DNA of 64,000 nt. It comes from Schistocephalus solidus (Eukaryota > Platyhelminthes > Cestoda > Diphyllobothriidea > Diphyllobothriidae). Within the stretch, counting starts at the first letter, position 1. Each line of letters opens with the position of its first letter. The notes under the pieces are model-generated. The model saw nothing but the letters and a program-made list of their open reading frames with translations, searched no databases and was not told where the DNA came from. Both the position numbers and the translations under genes were made by a program. The DNA lies in assembly GCA_017591395.1 (NCBI GenBank), contig WEDG01004956.1:1-64000 (forward strand). The letters run 5' to 3'. Shown here piece after piece: positions 48,407-58,580 of the stretch.

Positions 48407-48660
48407 GGGATAAACAGTCTACTATAGGCTCCAAACTGTGATTCAGCGTCGTAATCGTGTAGGCTTGCGCCGATTTACTTGTCCTCGCCTGCTATCGTGG
48501 ATGTTTATGGGTGCTCCGGCTGACTAAATGCGTCTTAAACAGCTGCTGTCTCAGCCTCCCCCCTCGCGTCTTTATCGGTAACCGTTGCACGATCAGCAGT
48601 TCTGGCGCAAGTGATGCGGGAAAGTGCACGCGAGGAAGGATTGAAGACCTTCGTTGACGA
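48407..48660. other. Unassigned spacer
   Basis: Nothing recognised. Confidence 0.4.
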
Positions 48661-48890
48661 ACACTCGTTGATCGCTAACGGAACTCCCTCGTCCCCTTCT
48701 GCCGTGGGCTTACACTCTCGAGCCCCGCCAGCAGTCGCACAGTGGCTAGTAGTAGTATAGTTAGATGAAATGGCCGTTTCTGGCTCATTAGCCGTTATCA
48801 GCCAGTCATAGCCAACCCCAGGTGATGCACCACCCGAGGCTCGATTCCGCGAACCGTTGCTCATAGGTCCAACGCTCTTGAAGACCATCT
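48661..48890 (-). repeat. Degenerate SINE-like unit (minus)
   Basis: Minus-strand body blocks (ctggctgataacggctaatg, gagccagaaacggcc), an eroded B-box (gcggaatcgagcc), and end blocks (ctggcggggctcgagag). Subfamily similar to 42501-42790. Confidence 0.65.
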
Positions 48891-49875
48891 GTCCTATTTG
48901 ACTTGCGAAGTGTAGGCCATTAAGGAAGCAGGGACGAAGAGGGCATTACAGAATTTTGGCCTTTGCGTCATGGGAATTATGTCGTGTTGGATCAAGAAAC
49001 TTCGCTGTCCCCAAAGGGACACGATCAGTAACCAACACTGAGGACTGTAAATGAGATGGCCACTGTTTTGCCAGGCATTAAAAATGGATACTGCATGAAG
49101 AGAGCAGGCCGCATTCGAAGGAGGAAAATCGACTTACTGCGGAAGGATTATAAGTTGGGGGTAGTCAATCTTGTCCGACCAATCGGACGCACCTATGCGG
49201 CCTGACATGGTATTTTGCAGTAAACTGGCTGGCTTCCTCGTGCTGAAAGTCAAGTTGCCATGACTCCTTCGACGTGAGGCCTATCAACAACTCTGAAGAT
49301 TTATTGGGGCGGCTGACGTGCTTATCGTGTTGGTTAAAAGACGGGCAGGCTTGTAAAACTCGATAAACAAAGGTTTAAATACCTCATCAACCATTGCACC
49401 CGGATATTTGAACCTCGCCTTGCCATTGACGTGTGCGTGAAGCGCTACCGCAAGCATGGAATCCAATAAAATTCCTGGCCGGACACTGGTATACCATGAA
49501 AGAAAGAAAAGCATTTGAGACCCTCTCGAAGCCGTGGCTTGCGAGGTTGTCAACTAACCTTTACCTCAGACGCAGGGTCATATTGCAGTGTATGGTTAAT
49601 TTGGTTTGATGGCATGCAGCTCGCCGAAGTGATGTCCGGACATGTAGCGTGTGGTTCGTTTGGACGGTGGATCTAGTACCTGTGTGAGGTACGCACAGTC
49701 GGAGGCTTTATGTCAAGTCAATACCGACTCCCACCAGCTTATTCTTGCATCTTAGCATGGGAAGGCCTGGCAGAAGTGGAGCTGTTACTAGACAGGTCAC
49801 TTCATTTCCCCAGACGACGGTATGGCGATGCGCGAACGGATGCGACCTCGTATTGAGGTTGCTTTTGTTCTTTCC
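48891..49875. other. Unassigned region
   Basis: No recognisable coding or repeat feature. Confidence 0.4.
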
Positions 49876-49935
49876 GGTCTCCTATTGAAGTATGACTGGC
49901 TGGTAATATAAATAACCCAGAAATGGCCATCCTAG
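49876..49935 (+). repeat. SINE body fragment
   Basis: gtatgactggctgg and cccagaaatggccatcc match the SINE body; both tRNA boxes are missing. Confidence 0.55.
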
Positions 49936-50189
49936 TTATTAGGCTTTGTGACTGTCACCTATCAAGTAACAGACAGTTTTGAGGACGTGGACAACGCTAG
50001 TTACTGATGATAATCGATCCTGACAGTTGCCTCTGTCACCTACAGTATGGTCGTTATCCGCCGAGAAGGTGCGATAATTGCTTTCTGAATGCTCTGGGGT
50101 TGACCAGACATCGAGATGCACTGTCAAACAGACCAGAAACTATTCATCCTCGGTCATATGAAGACTCTACCGGGATATATGCCCAACGC

Positions 50190-51625
50190 TTGTGCGCCTT
50201 ACGGGATGGCTGCAGCTCCGGTGACTTGCGCAGCAGTGCCAGGTTGCCGGATTTTGGCGATATCAAGGCGTCTAGCCCGTGAAATTTTGGGTGCGGATGA
50301 TAGGTGCACTTTCAGGCGTGTACGGACGAGAACCTGGTCAGACCCATAGGCATTACCAGTCTCGGCACCACACATCGATCTGCTATCATAAACCCAGCTG
50401 TGGAACCGTGAACTGACTAGGATGTAGTCGATCTGACTGCCCGTATGACCGTCGTTTGAATACCAGGTCCGCAGGTGTTTGTTGCGGTGCTGAAAGCCCG
50501 CTTTCGTGACAAACAGTCGGTTCTGGTCAGCAAAGTTTGGCAGTCTCTCACCATTTTCACATTGAGAACCAAGCCCAAAACGGCCAATAAGTTGACTGTT
50601 AGTGGAGTCACCACGTCCAGTTCGGCGATTCCAGGCCCCAGCAACAATTAACAGATCGCGGCGCGGGAATCTTTCAACTTACGCTTGCAGTTGCGAGTAA
50701 AACGTTTCTTTGTCGTGCTGTTCGGCAGCGGAAGTTGGTGCGTACACAGAGACGATAGAGATGCTTTTGAAGTGATCTTTCAGTCGCACATAGGCCATCC
50801 GTTCGTTGAGTGGTTCCCAAGCAAGCAGTCCACGGTTCGCTTGTTGTGAGAGGGCAATCGCCACACCATGTCTACCAGAAAAATCACGAGGACCACTGTG
50901 GTACAGGGTGAAGTGTGAGTTGGCTCCAGGGATCTTTATTTCCAGAGAGCCTGAGTTAGGTATTCGGACTTCTGACAGGCAGTAAACTTATACGTTGTAC
51001 TGATAAAGGCTGCGCGCCGTCAGACTTTGGCTACCAGGGTCCAGGAACGTTCACACATTCCAGCATCCAATACCAAGGGTCCTATTCCGATTGAGTAGTC
51101 CAGCTCGCATACTATTCGCCCGTACCACTGGACTAGGGTTGCGGAGCGCATCGGTTCCCGCGGACGCCGTAGCATGGATTGTAGTAATATATTCGGACAT
51201 ATTTTCATGAGGTGTCTTGGGGATTGTGAGTAAAGGCGGGTCCGCAACAGCCGCTCGGATTGTTTTTTCGAGGTTGTCTCCTCTAGCGCTTTGGATTAAG
51301 AGCCTACCCACAAGGCAGCGGGGGCGATCTAACTTATTTAATGGTGGTTCACACTCGCCATGTCACAGTGCTGTCATCGGGCTTTGCGGCTTTTTTAAGG
51401 CTTTTGGTGTGCCAGATCTCAGCCCGTCGCACCCTGGTAGCACTGTCTGAGTCTGCTTATTTCTGAGTAGCACTGTCTGAGTCTGCTTATTTCGCAGCTT
51501 AAATTCACTGAGTAGCACTGTCTGAGTCTGCTTATTTCGCAGCTTAAATTCACTGAAGGCCGTTCCACTATCCGCCACCTATGGACGCGCCGGGTAGCCA
51601 GTAGCTAGGCTAATGGGTAGCCTAC
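50190..51625 (-). mobile_element. RTE-like LINE 5' part with APE endonuclease, inverted relative to its 3' part
   Basis: On the minus strand, from 51625 inwards: leader, ARGDNLEKTIRAAVADPP (about 51260), IGCWNVRTFLDPGSQSLTAR-type endonuclease start (about 51060), GVAIALSQQANRGLLAWEPL (50860), SIVSVYAPTSAAEQHDKE (50750), a broken GDWN region (50660), IGRFGLGSQCENGERL (50590), TWYSNDGHTGSQIDYIL (50450) and YGSDQVLVRTRLKVHL (50340, SDH changed to SDQ), ending in AAQVTGAAAIP (50230). It lies back to back with the sense RT at 51626-53160. Frameshifts near 50655 and 51000. Confidence 0.8.
51437..51556 (+). repeat. Minisatellite, 30 + 45 + 45 bp
   Basis: Three consecutive units starting gtagcactgtctgagtctgc: 51437-51466, 51467-51511 and 51512-51556. 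The first lacks the gcagcttaaattcac part. The homologous leader at 39730-39790 has only one diverged unit, so the expansion is local. Confidence 0.9.
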
Positions 51626-51824
51626 CCTATTCAGTCTCATGTTCTCTGTCATGCTATCGGACGTTTACCGTGACGAAGGCTCCGGGATCCGCATCGCCTA
51701 CCGGATGGACGGCCGACTCCTCAATCAAAGACGGATGCACTTCCGCTCGCGTGTCTCCACAGCCACCATCAACTAACTTCTCTTCTCTGACGACTGCGCA
51801 CTCAGTGCAACGACAGAAGAGGAA

Positions 51825-52379
51825 ATGCAAAGAAGCATGGACCTCTTCGCTGTCGCCTGTGACAACTTCGGACTTCGCATCAACACTGAGAAAACGGTTG
51901 TGATGCATCAGCCGCCGCCCAATACCACCTACACCGCAGCTCACATCAATGTCAATGGCGCCCAACTTAAATCTGTGGATACCTTCATTTACCTGGGTAG
52001 CAATCTCTCCCGCAGCACAAAAATCGACGATGAGATCGCCCATCGGATTGCCAAAGCCAGCCAAGCCTTTGGACGCATGCAGAACGGGGTCTGGAATAGA
52101 CACGAGTTCCACCTCAGCACCAAACTCAAGATTTACAAAGCTGTCATATTGCCTACACTGCTGTATGGAAAGGAGACGTGGACCATATACCAAAAGCAGG
52201 CGCGGAAGCTCAACCACTTCCACCTTAGTTACCTCCGCAGAATACTAAAACTGACATGGCAAGACAGGATACCGGACACGGAAGTGCTAGAACGAACAGG
52301 CATTCTCAGCATTTATGGTCAGCTGAAAGAACTGCAACTGCGCCGGAGCGGCCACCTTGTGAGGATGGATGACGAATGA
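51825..52379 (+). pseudogene. RTE reverse transcriptase, palm-to-connection part
   Basis: 184-residue frame beginning just after FSDD, ending at a tga in [13 protein letters not shown] (where intact relatives continue with an arginine). Upstream coding (51626-51824) is in another frame with one stop, in the stretch before the catalytic box. Confidence 0.8.
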
Positions 52380-52530
52380 CTCTTCTATGGCGATGTCGTT
52401 ACGTTTGCTCGTCGACGATGGGGTCAAGTACGACGCTACAAGGACACTTAAGAAATCTCTGAAGAAACTGCAGATCAACCCAGCGACCTGGTAGGAAATC
52501 GCCCGGAACCTACCGGCATGGAGAAGATCC

Positions 52531-53091
52531 TTGAAGACTGTTGCAGCAATCTACGAAGCCAACCGGATCGCCGCTGCGAAGGCCAAACGGGTGACTCGCA
52601 AGTCACAAGCACCGTCAATGTCCCAAGCCCTCCCAAAGTGCCCACGCTGTCAACTCACATTCCGCGCGCGAATCGGCCTGGTCGGACATCTTAGAACTCA
52701 ATGCAACAACAATCCCACAACCTTAACCTCTTCCACACCTGCCTCAGACCCCACGACGACGACGACCACCCCAACCACTGATAACAACTGCATCGATGCT
52801 CCGCCACCCACGATCGCCGACAGCATCCTCCCTCCTCCACTCCCTGCGCCGATCACGGCGACGACCACCACCTGCCCCACTCCCATCTCACCTCATTGCG
52901 ATCGCACATTCACCTCACACATCGTCCTGATCGGTCACTTGCGAATCCATCGCACAGAGACCGGCGAACCAGCGCCAGGAGCACCAACAAACTCCCGCCA
53001 CACCCGAATCAAATGTCCGCACTGCCCACGCACATTCACACACCGCATGGGCCGATTAGGTCACATGCGTCTCCATGAAAACCTGCAGTAG
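52531..53091 (+). pseudogene. C-terminal C2H2 zinc-finger domain of the RTE-like LINE
   Basis: 186 residues, continuous with the RT C-terminus (AAIYEANRIAAAKAKR) and therefore not a separate gene. Finger 1: CPRCQLTFRARIGLVGHLRT with a terminal Cys (C2HC, residues 37-58). Finger 2: SPHCDRTFTSHIVLIGHLRI, in which the first cysteine is Ser, so it should not bind zinc. Finger 3: CPHCPRTFTHRMGRLGHMRL then His, intact. The linkers are Thr/Pro-rich, with runs from acg/acc triplets. Presumed role: nucleic-acid binding during insertion; inferred. Confidence 0.85.
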
Positions 53092-53199
53092 AATACCGCC
53101 GGCTATACCACAACACTACATCTCTACCCATCAGCCTCTGTACCTCACATGATCACACGCAGCACCATAAAAAACCTGCTCTCAGTCTGCATAACTGAT

Positions 53200-54700
53200 T
53201 AAAAGGCAAGCATGATCCTCGGCTCTTTCTCCGTGCGACTCCTCTGTTGCATGTGTGGTCTCAGCTTGACAATATCACGGAGCGATAAGCGCCCTGGATT
53301 GGAATACGGACAACTGATAATTGCAGTCAGTCCAATGTGTGCTGTATGGAGTGGCCGACTGGTGGTCTGAGAGTCAGGCTGTGATGGATCCTTCTCAACG
53401 TGACCTCTGGCTATCTCACACTTGTGAGATGTTAGTCGTTCAACCCCCTGTTGTGTGAAATACTGGTGATTGTATTTGGGGGGCCAGGTCGTGTACGTAG
53501 TACACGTAGATAAGGTCACCAACAGCTGCGCCCACTCCCACATCAGACAACTGACTGGCTCGGATGGTGGTCTGATTGTGGGGGTGGGGAAGAGAGTGAG
53601 GTCAACAGATCAGCGCATTTTCCTCACTATAAACAATCTGACGCGCTTGAAACTTTCACGGTGCGCTAAAAGCCGTGACTTGCAAGGTGGCCGACTGACG
53701 GGATAACTCAGACCAATGTGTGTTTTGTGTGGAGTGGCTGACTGGCGGACTGAGAGTCAGGCTGCAATGGCTCCTTCTTAATGTGGCCTTTATGGCACTC
53801 ATTCTTCGTGGGATCCGAGCCTGGTGTGGTTGTACGCCCAGGGCGGCTCCGGCCGTGCCAGCCACCTGCGCCCTCTCCCATCTCCGGTCTTTTTGACTCT
53901 TTCATGACACCGGACTCAGGTGGGGGAAGAGGAGAGAGTGCTGTAGATGCAGCGCAAGTCTTCTATCACTTTGAATTAAATCACGCGCAAGTTACCGTCC
54001 CTGTACCACTCTTCTGAGGAGTATACGGTGGACATCGTCGGATTATGACGGTCGAACTGTCGTGTGTGTGTGGGGGCGGCCAAGCCTGGCGCCGGCTCAG
54101 GCTGTGCCAGCCACTGTGCCCAATCTCAGCATCAAATTAATAGCTGACTTGGACATCGATTGATGCAGGGGAAACGAGAGAGAGAGATTGAGGTCATCTC
54201 TGCAAGGAACTCCGTTTCTCACCATAAAACAGTCAAAATGCTTTGAAAACTTCACGACACGCTAAAAGTCGTGATTTGGAAAACTGTCAACTGACTAGAT
54301 AAGTCAGTTATTTGTGGCGCGCGTAGACGGGTGTTTAATTTTGTCAACAACTGCGACCGATCCGGCTTCCTATGCCTGTCTTGATACCGGTTCCAGGTGG
54401 GGTAGGAAAAGTGCGCTAGATGCTGTACAAGGCTACTAACGCTATAAATTAAATCACAAGAAGTCACCGGCCAGCGCCTACAATGATTTGGGGCACACGA
54501 TGAACATCTTCGTTCACGATGGTCAGACCGACGTGTGACAAAGGGGAGCGAGAAAAAGGTGTATACGGCGGTATTCTTTCTCATGGTAATTCAGCTCACT
54601 CTTCATCACAACTGCTATGACACACTAACGGTCGTTACTTTTCAGGCTTCCAACTGATCGAGTAACTGGTTTCTCCCTGGAGGTGAAATTCAGAATGCAG
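53200..54700 (+). repeat. Cluster of short degenerate repeats of unknown class
   Basis: Repeating blocks: (a) a block with caatgtgtg, ggagtggc and gactgg at 53325-53400 and 53705-53795, also at 60005-60085. (b) ctcactataaacaatctg and gcgctaaaagccgtgactt at 53613-53690, with counterparts at 54212-54285 and 54590-54650. (c) caggtggggnagg, gtagatgctg and tttaaatcacacg-type blocks at 53910-54000 and 54390-54470, also near 44480. Spacing is irregular (about 594 and 363 bp). Block (b) faintly resembles the 3' end of PLE P3. No coding potential. Confidence 0.6.
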
Positions 54701-55794
54701 TAGATCATTGCTAACGTGGTTTTTCTCACCCCCTCACTTCTCTGAACTTCGATCCGCTACTTGACGACAGCCACTGCGCAAAACGGCATTTACAGTTGGT
54801 TTGACCTGGAGTGAACTGATGTGTAGGATATGGAAAAGTGTAAACACCGCACTGGATCCCGGTATGCATGAAGTTAATAACTAGGTCGTGTGTGGCCCAT
54901 GTAGACAGGCTGATTATCTCTGCTGTTTACTGTTTCAGAATCCATCTCCATTTGTCTTGCCATCTAAGCGTGTTCATATGGAAATAGTGAGCGAGGCAGG
55001 TGCGTGCAAATCGCGACTACGCCCTATCAGGTACATTGGTGGACCTTGTTACTCAAGATGAACGAACTACTGAATGCTGTAGACAGAAATTTCACCAGTT
55101 TAATTACATACCTCCGCTCAGTACTGGCTTCGGCGAACTGTTGGAACTTCCCTGGCCTACCGAGGATGCTTCTTATTCAGGCGGTTGTCTAATCTCGACA
55201 AGTATTCCATTAACAGTCTCCTGCATGTGTTGAAGTTGATGCGAGCATGTGGGCGTATGAGTGATGACCTGATTCAAAAAATATCGCAGGCGGAATTTTA
55301 AAAGTGCGATGAGGTGTACCGGTTGAGCGATTGCCTACCGGCGTAAGCTTATGCACGAATATGCATCAGACTGGATTATCTATTGACTTCCAGGAAGCCC
55401 TTTTATGTAGATAATCCCAATGTCCTTGAGTCCCACCGTTATTGTTATTTAGGAGGAAATTAGCAGTGTCTCTGTTGGTAGTTGGGGTAGCAGGATGTTG
55501 CTTCTCATGATGCCGGCAACCCTCAATAGGTTCAACCAGGGCCAGCGCGAATTCGCCGTATAATCAGGTCTGTGCTCAGTCACTCCTGAGCGTATTACTA
55601 CGGCGCTGTTCGCAACTGCTTGGTCGTCATGGTCATCTAACCGTCACTGAAGACCCTTCTAGTGCGTGCCAACCTTTGAGCCCTGGAAATGGGCACCACT
55701 GCCCCCACGTCACACATTACCTTGCGAGTTGGTACTCCAGTCGTCTCCTCCCCACACTCTGGCTATTACCGATAGCAGTAGCCGCGACATGACT
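54701..55794. other. Unassigned region
   Basis: ggtcgtgtgtggcccatgta at 54883 is one more dispersed-repeat fragment. Otherwise nothing recognised. Confidence 0.4.
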
Positions 55795-56826
55795 TTAGGA
55801 ACTGCGTTCTAGTCGCCGCGTCTGTCCCACGTGGTTGCGGTGGTGCGTTTTCCTCGTATACGTACGCAGTGTGCAAATGCGCTTCTCCCACCATGCTCCT
55901 CCTCCTCCTCCTCCTCCCTCCGTCGTTAAGGTTGGCACATTCACCCGCATGCGTACCAACCCCGTGTCAATGCGCCGCCTCACGCTGTTAGTGCGACCGG
56001 TGCGCATCGTGGGCCTTTCTGCTGCTGCCGCCGCTGCGTTATTATTTTGGTGCCGTTCTGGTAGACCGAAGACAAGGGCGGCAGAGCTGGAATTGGTGAC
56101 GCTGCGCTGCTCTTGGCGGCGCGGGGGTGAGTGGGGTTGTGTGTCCATTGCTGTCAAACTCGAGACGGCGATGACGACGATACCGCGCGATATGTGCACC
56201 CCCTCGTTGACCGGACGAGAGTGCTGCAGACACGTCCAGGCGTCTTAATTAGCGCCTCTGCGCGCACCCACCGAACGCCCTGCTTGGGCTCCTGCCCGCT
56301 TGTCGGACTCGTGCGGTTTGGCTGCCCCACCGCGACAATGCCAACAACACTAGCTGGCTGCGATTACCGCTGGGTGTGAATCAGCTATGGTGTGAACGTC
56401 GTGTCACACGCACGCGCACACACGCGCTCTGCGTCACACCCTGCGTGCCCGCCTTCTGGCACAAGTCCATTTGGCAGCGTGCCCGGTAGGTGGTGTATGG
56501 GCGCTGGCAGTTAGCGTATTGTCTCGATCACGCACGACTGTGCCCTCAAATGATGCAGAAAGAGGGGCTTCCAATAGGCTTGCGTCCAGCCCACGGAGTA
56601 AGAAGTCGTTCTCTGGAATATGCAAGAACAGCAGCATGTTGAGGAGGGGGGTGTTTTCCGCCGCCTTATCTGGGCGCGCTTCCCCGCCCTCGGTGGTTAT
56701 TGAAGTTCTGAGAAGACGACAGGTCTCCCAACTTGCAGTTTCCATCATTGGGTGGTAATTTTTTTCTGCTGTGCTCAAACTCCTCCTCCTCCTCCTCACC
56801 GAAGCACAACTGGTTAAAACTCCCAT
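55795..56826 (-). other. CpG-rich tract with two low-confidence candidate ORFs (minus)
   Basis: Minus frames 56826-56434 (130 codons) and 56199-55795 (134 codons) are longer than usual for this window. The first contains LHIPENDFLLRGLDASLLEA and SASFEGTVVRDRDN, which look protein-like. The second has runs of Asn, Ala and Gly (NNNAAAAAAER, GGGGGGG) encoded by triplet repeats. Neither matches a family I know. Overlapping plus-strand frames of similar length exist, as expected in GC-rich DNA. It could be a first exon or promoter region, or no gene at all. Confidence 0.2.
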
Positions 56827-56967
56827 CGCACAACTACGTAGAATTTGAAGATGCTGACTTATTATTGACGTACGCGTTAGAGGGCAAAGATACTTTTTTC
56901 TAAAGAGTAAGCACCTAGCCGATAGAAGCGAATAGACGACTCCCAGGAACAGGGATTTTATTGACCT

Positions 56968-56998
56968 GACGTTTCGGATTCTTTCTTGAACCCATCAC
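56968..56998 (-). ncRNA. Hammerhead-like motif H2
   Basis: On the minus strand: GTGATGG, stem GGTTC/GAATC with loop AAGAAA, then C and GAAACGTC. Same layout as H1. The conserved box deviates at two positions from CUGANGA. Confidence 0.3.
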
Positions 56999-57049
56999 CA
57001 TGGTCTGCCACCACCATCATCATCAACAACAACTGCGACTCTCTCTGTC

Positions 57050-57078
57050 GATGGGTTCGAGTTATAGTTCGAAACGTC
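57050..57078 (+). ncRNA. Hammerhead-like motif H3
   Basis: Plus strand: GATGGGTTCGAG, a weak stem rich in G-U pairs, then CGAAACGTC. It is inverted relative to H2, and its downstream flank (gggccgactaacttcttgttcc) is related to the flank of H2. Confidence 0.3.
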
Positions 57079-57511
57079 GGGCCGACTAACTTCTTGTTCC
57101 AAAGAATGCATATGCTAAGCTAGCAAATAAGTTTTTTTCGAGGTTACGCGTGTTGGTGGTGATGAAGGGCTACCGATATGTAGGGTTTCTGAGCGGGATT
57201 GCCAGAGACTTTGGACTGGCCTTGACCCGGCATACCCTGTCCCCAGTCTTCTCCGGAAATCACTCCAAAGCAACTGACAGCACGTCAAACTTTCGGTGAA
57301 ACAATTTGGAGTTTGCAGTCCAGGTTTTCCCTGCAGTTGCCTTACGACTGAGAAGAAGCATCCATCTTGGTTTCCCTCGTCTATTTTAGCCATTGTTTCA
57401 CATGCATTCTACGTTTAAATAGGGATCAGATCATCCGAGGACCTCCTAGCGACCTTTTTCACCCCTTGTTCTGTGTTGACGACTGATTGTTAAATCCTAG
57501 TTTCAACTTCT

Positions 57512-57712
57512 TTGCAAAATACTATCATTTTTGTGGTTTTTCTCCCTTTAGAAGGAGAAGGGCAACGAGAAGAAGAAACGGGGGAAGAGGAAATGCAGCA
57601 TCCTGTAGAGGAAATGCAGCATCCTGTAGAGGAATTAAGTGCCCCCCGCCTCCCACCTCGGTGCAACAACTGCACTCGTCTGGTTGCGTGTGCCGCCTCT
57701 CTCCGTGTCTGA
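57512..57712 (+). other. Candidate short exon with 21-bp tandem repeat
   Basis: An acceptor-like tttttctccctttag (57537-57551) precedes a frame EGEGQREEETGEEEMQHPVE, followed by a second MQHPVEE. A 21-bp unit starting gaggaaatgcagcatcctgt occurs at 57587-57607 and 57608-57628. The frame ends at 57710. An exon is possible, but there is no homologue I know and no donor partner. Confidence 0.2.
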
Positions 57713-58533
57713 TCCGAGCCTCATGTGCGTCGCGCCGCGCCGCGCCTCTTCTCCCTCCCTCCCTCCTCCCCCCCATCCCCATCCCCACAGCTACCCAGCA
57801 GGGATGCGAATGCATTTGAGTCCTCTTCTGTGAATCCTCGTGTGTCTGCTTGCGCGCATGTTGTCTATCTATCTATCTCTTCGTCGGTGGTTGTACACCA
57901 ATCCTTAAACGCCTTCAGCTGGCAATTCCATGCCTCGGTCGTGCTTGGACCTCTGTCTCCTGGAGTCCCTCTGCCCAAGTATCGGCCGACCCTACCTCCT
58001 GGATTTTATCCTGAAACATTCCTTCCACTGCTTCGCGCTGGCTCCCATCTCATTCCTGGTCGGCGTCTTGTGTGCACCTGTACACACACGTTTATATATG
58101 TGTATTCCTGCAGGAATGGGTACACACTGGGTTCGTGATCGTGCCAGCGCCCACGTGCACCTCATCACGACGCCGCGGCATACAGAAGCCAGACCAGCCA
58201 GGGAGCGTTTTGGGTGCGCAATCTTTCTTAAGGTGCAGCCGGGCGGATGCAACATTTTGCTCACCGTTCAGTCTACCTGGTCGTTTTTGCTCTCCGCCCC
58301 ACTGAATCACCCTCCGCCTCTCTAATCATGGTCATCAGAAAAGGACACACCGAACCGGTTATGGTTACTTACTCCCGACCTACCTGGTCGTTGTTATTTG
58401 TGCCTCGCCTGCAGTTTTTTGCTTACTGTTTCTTCACCAAATATTTTACAGCTCTTAAACTTCTTCCGCGGTCTATTTTTCCCTCATTGACCGCCGAGTC
58501 AGGTGTATTGCGTTGACGACATAAATATTTTTC

Positions 58534-58535
<2 letters not shown>
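57713..58535. other. Pyrimidine-rich unassigned region
   Basis: Contains long c/t runs (ctccctccctcctcccc near 57750) and a strong acceptor-like ccccatccccacag at 57776-57789. I cannot build a gene from it. Confidence 0.35.

Positions 58536-58578
<43 letters not shown>
58536..58578. repeat. (AT)n microsatellite
   Basis: Uninterrupted alternating run of about 43 nt. Confidence 0.95.

Positions 58579-58580
<2 letters not shown>

Larger units (their letters stand above)
51626..53160 (+). mobile_element. RTE-like LINE 3' part with C2H2 zinc-finger tail
   Basis: RT from SDVYRDEGSGIRIAYRMDG (51660) through LFSDDCAL (catalytic box FSDD, about 51785), [74 protein letters not shown] and the C-terminal RRYKD block. 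The zinc-finger region then follows to 53091. Stops at 52377 and about 52492 and a frameshift near 52449 break the ORF. This RT-plus-CPHC-finger architecture is what I know from abundant repeats of diphyllobothriid tapeworms. Confidence 0.85.
56827..57480. other. Spacer around H2/H3
   Basis: Apart from the two inverted motifs, nothing recognised. The interval 57000-57049 is a cat/caa-rich loop (ccaccatcatcatcaac). Confidence 0.4.

Noticed and set aside
48535..48888. 117-residue minus frame as a gene
   Set aside because: It lies mostly in a degenerate SINE copy.
52531..53091. Independent C2H2 zinc-finger gene
   Set aside because: It continues directly from the RT C-terminus of the RTE-like LINE and one finger is damaged.
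57725..58138. Pro/Ser-rich plus frame of 137 codons
   Set aside because: Driven by ccc/tcc-rich DNA; competing frames of similar length on both strands and no recognisable domain.
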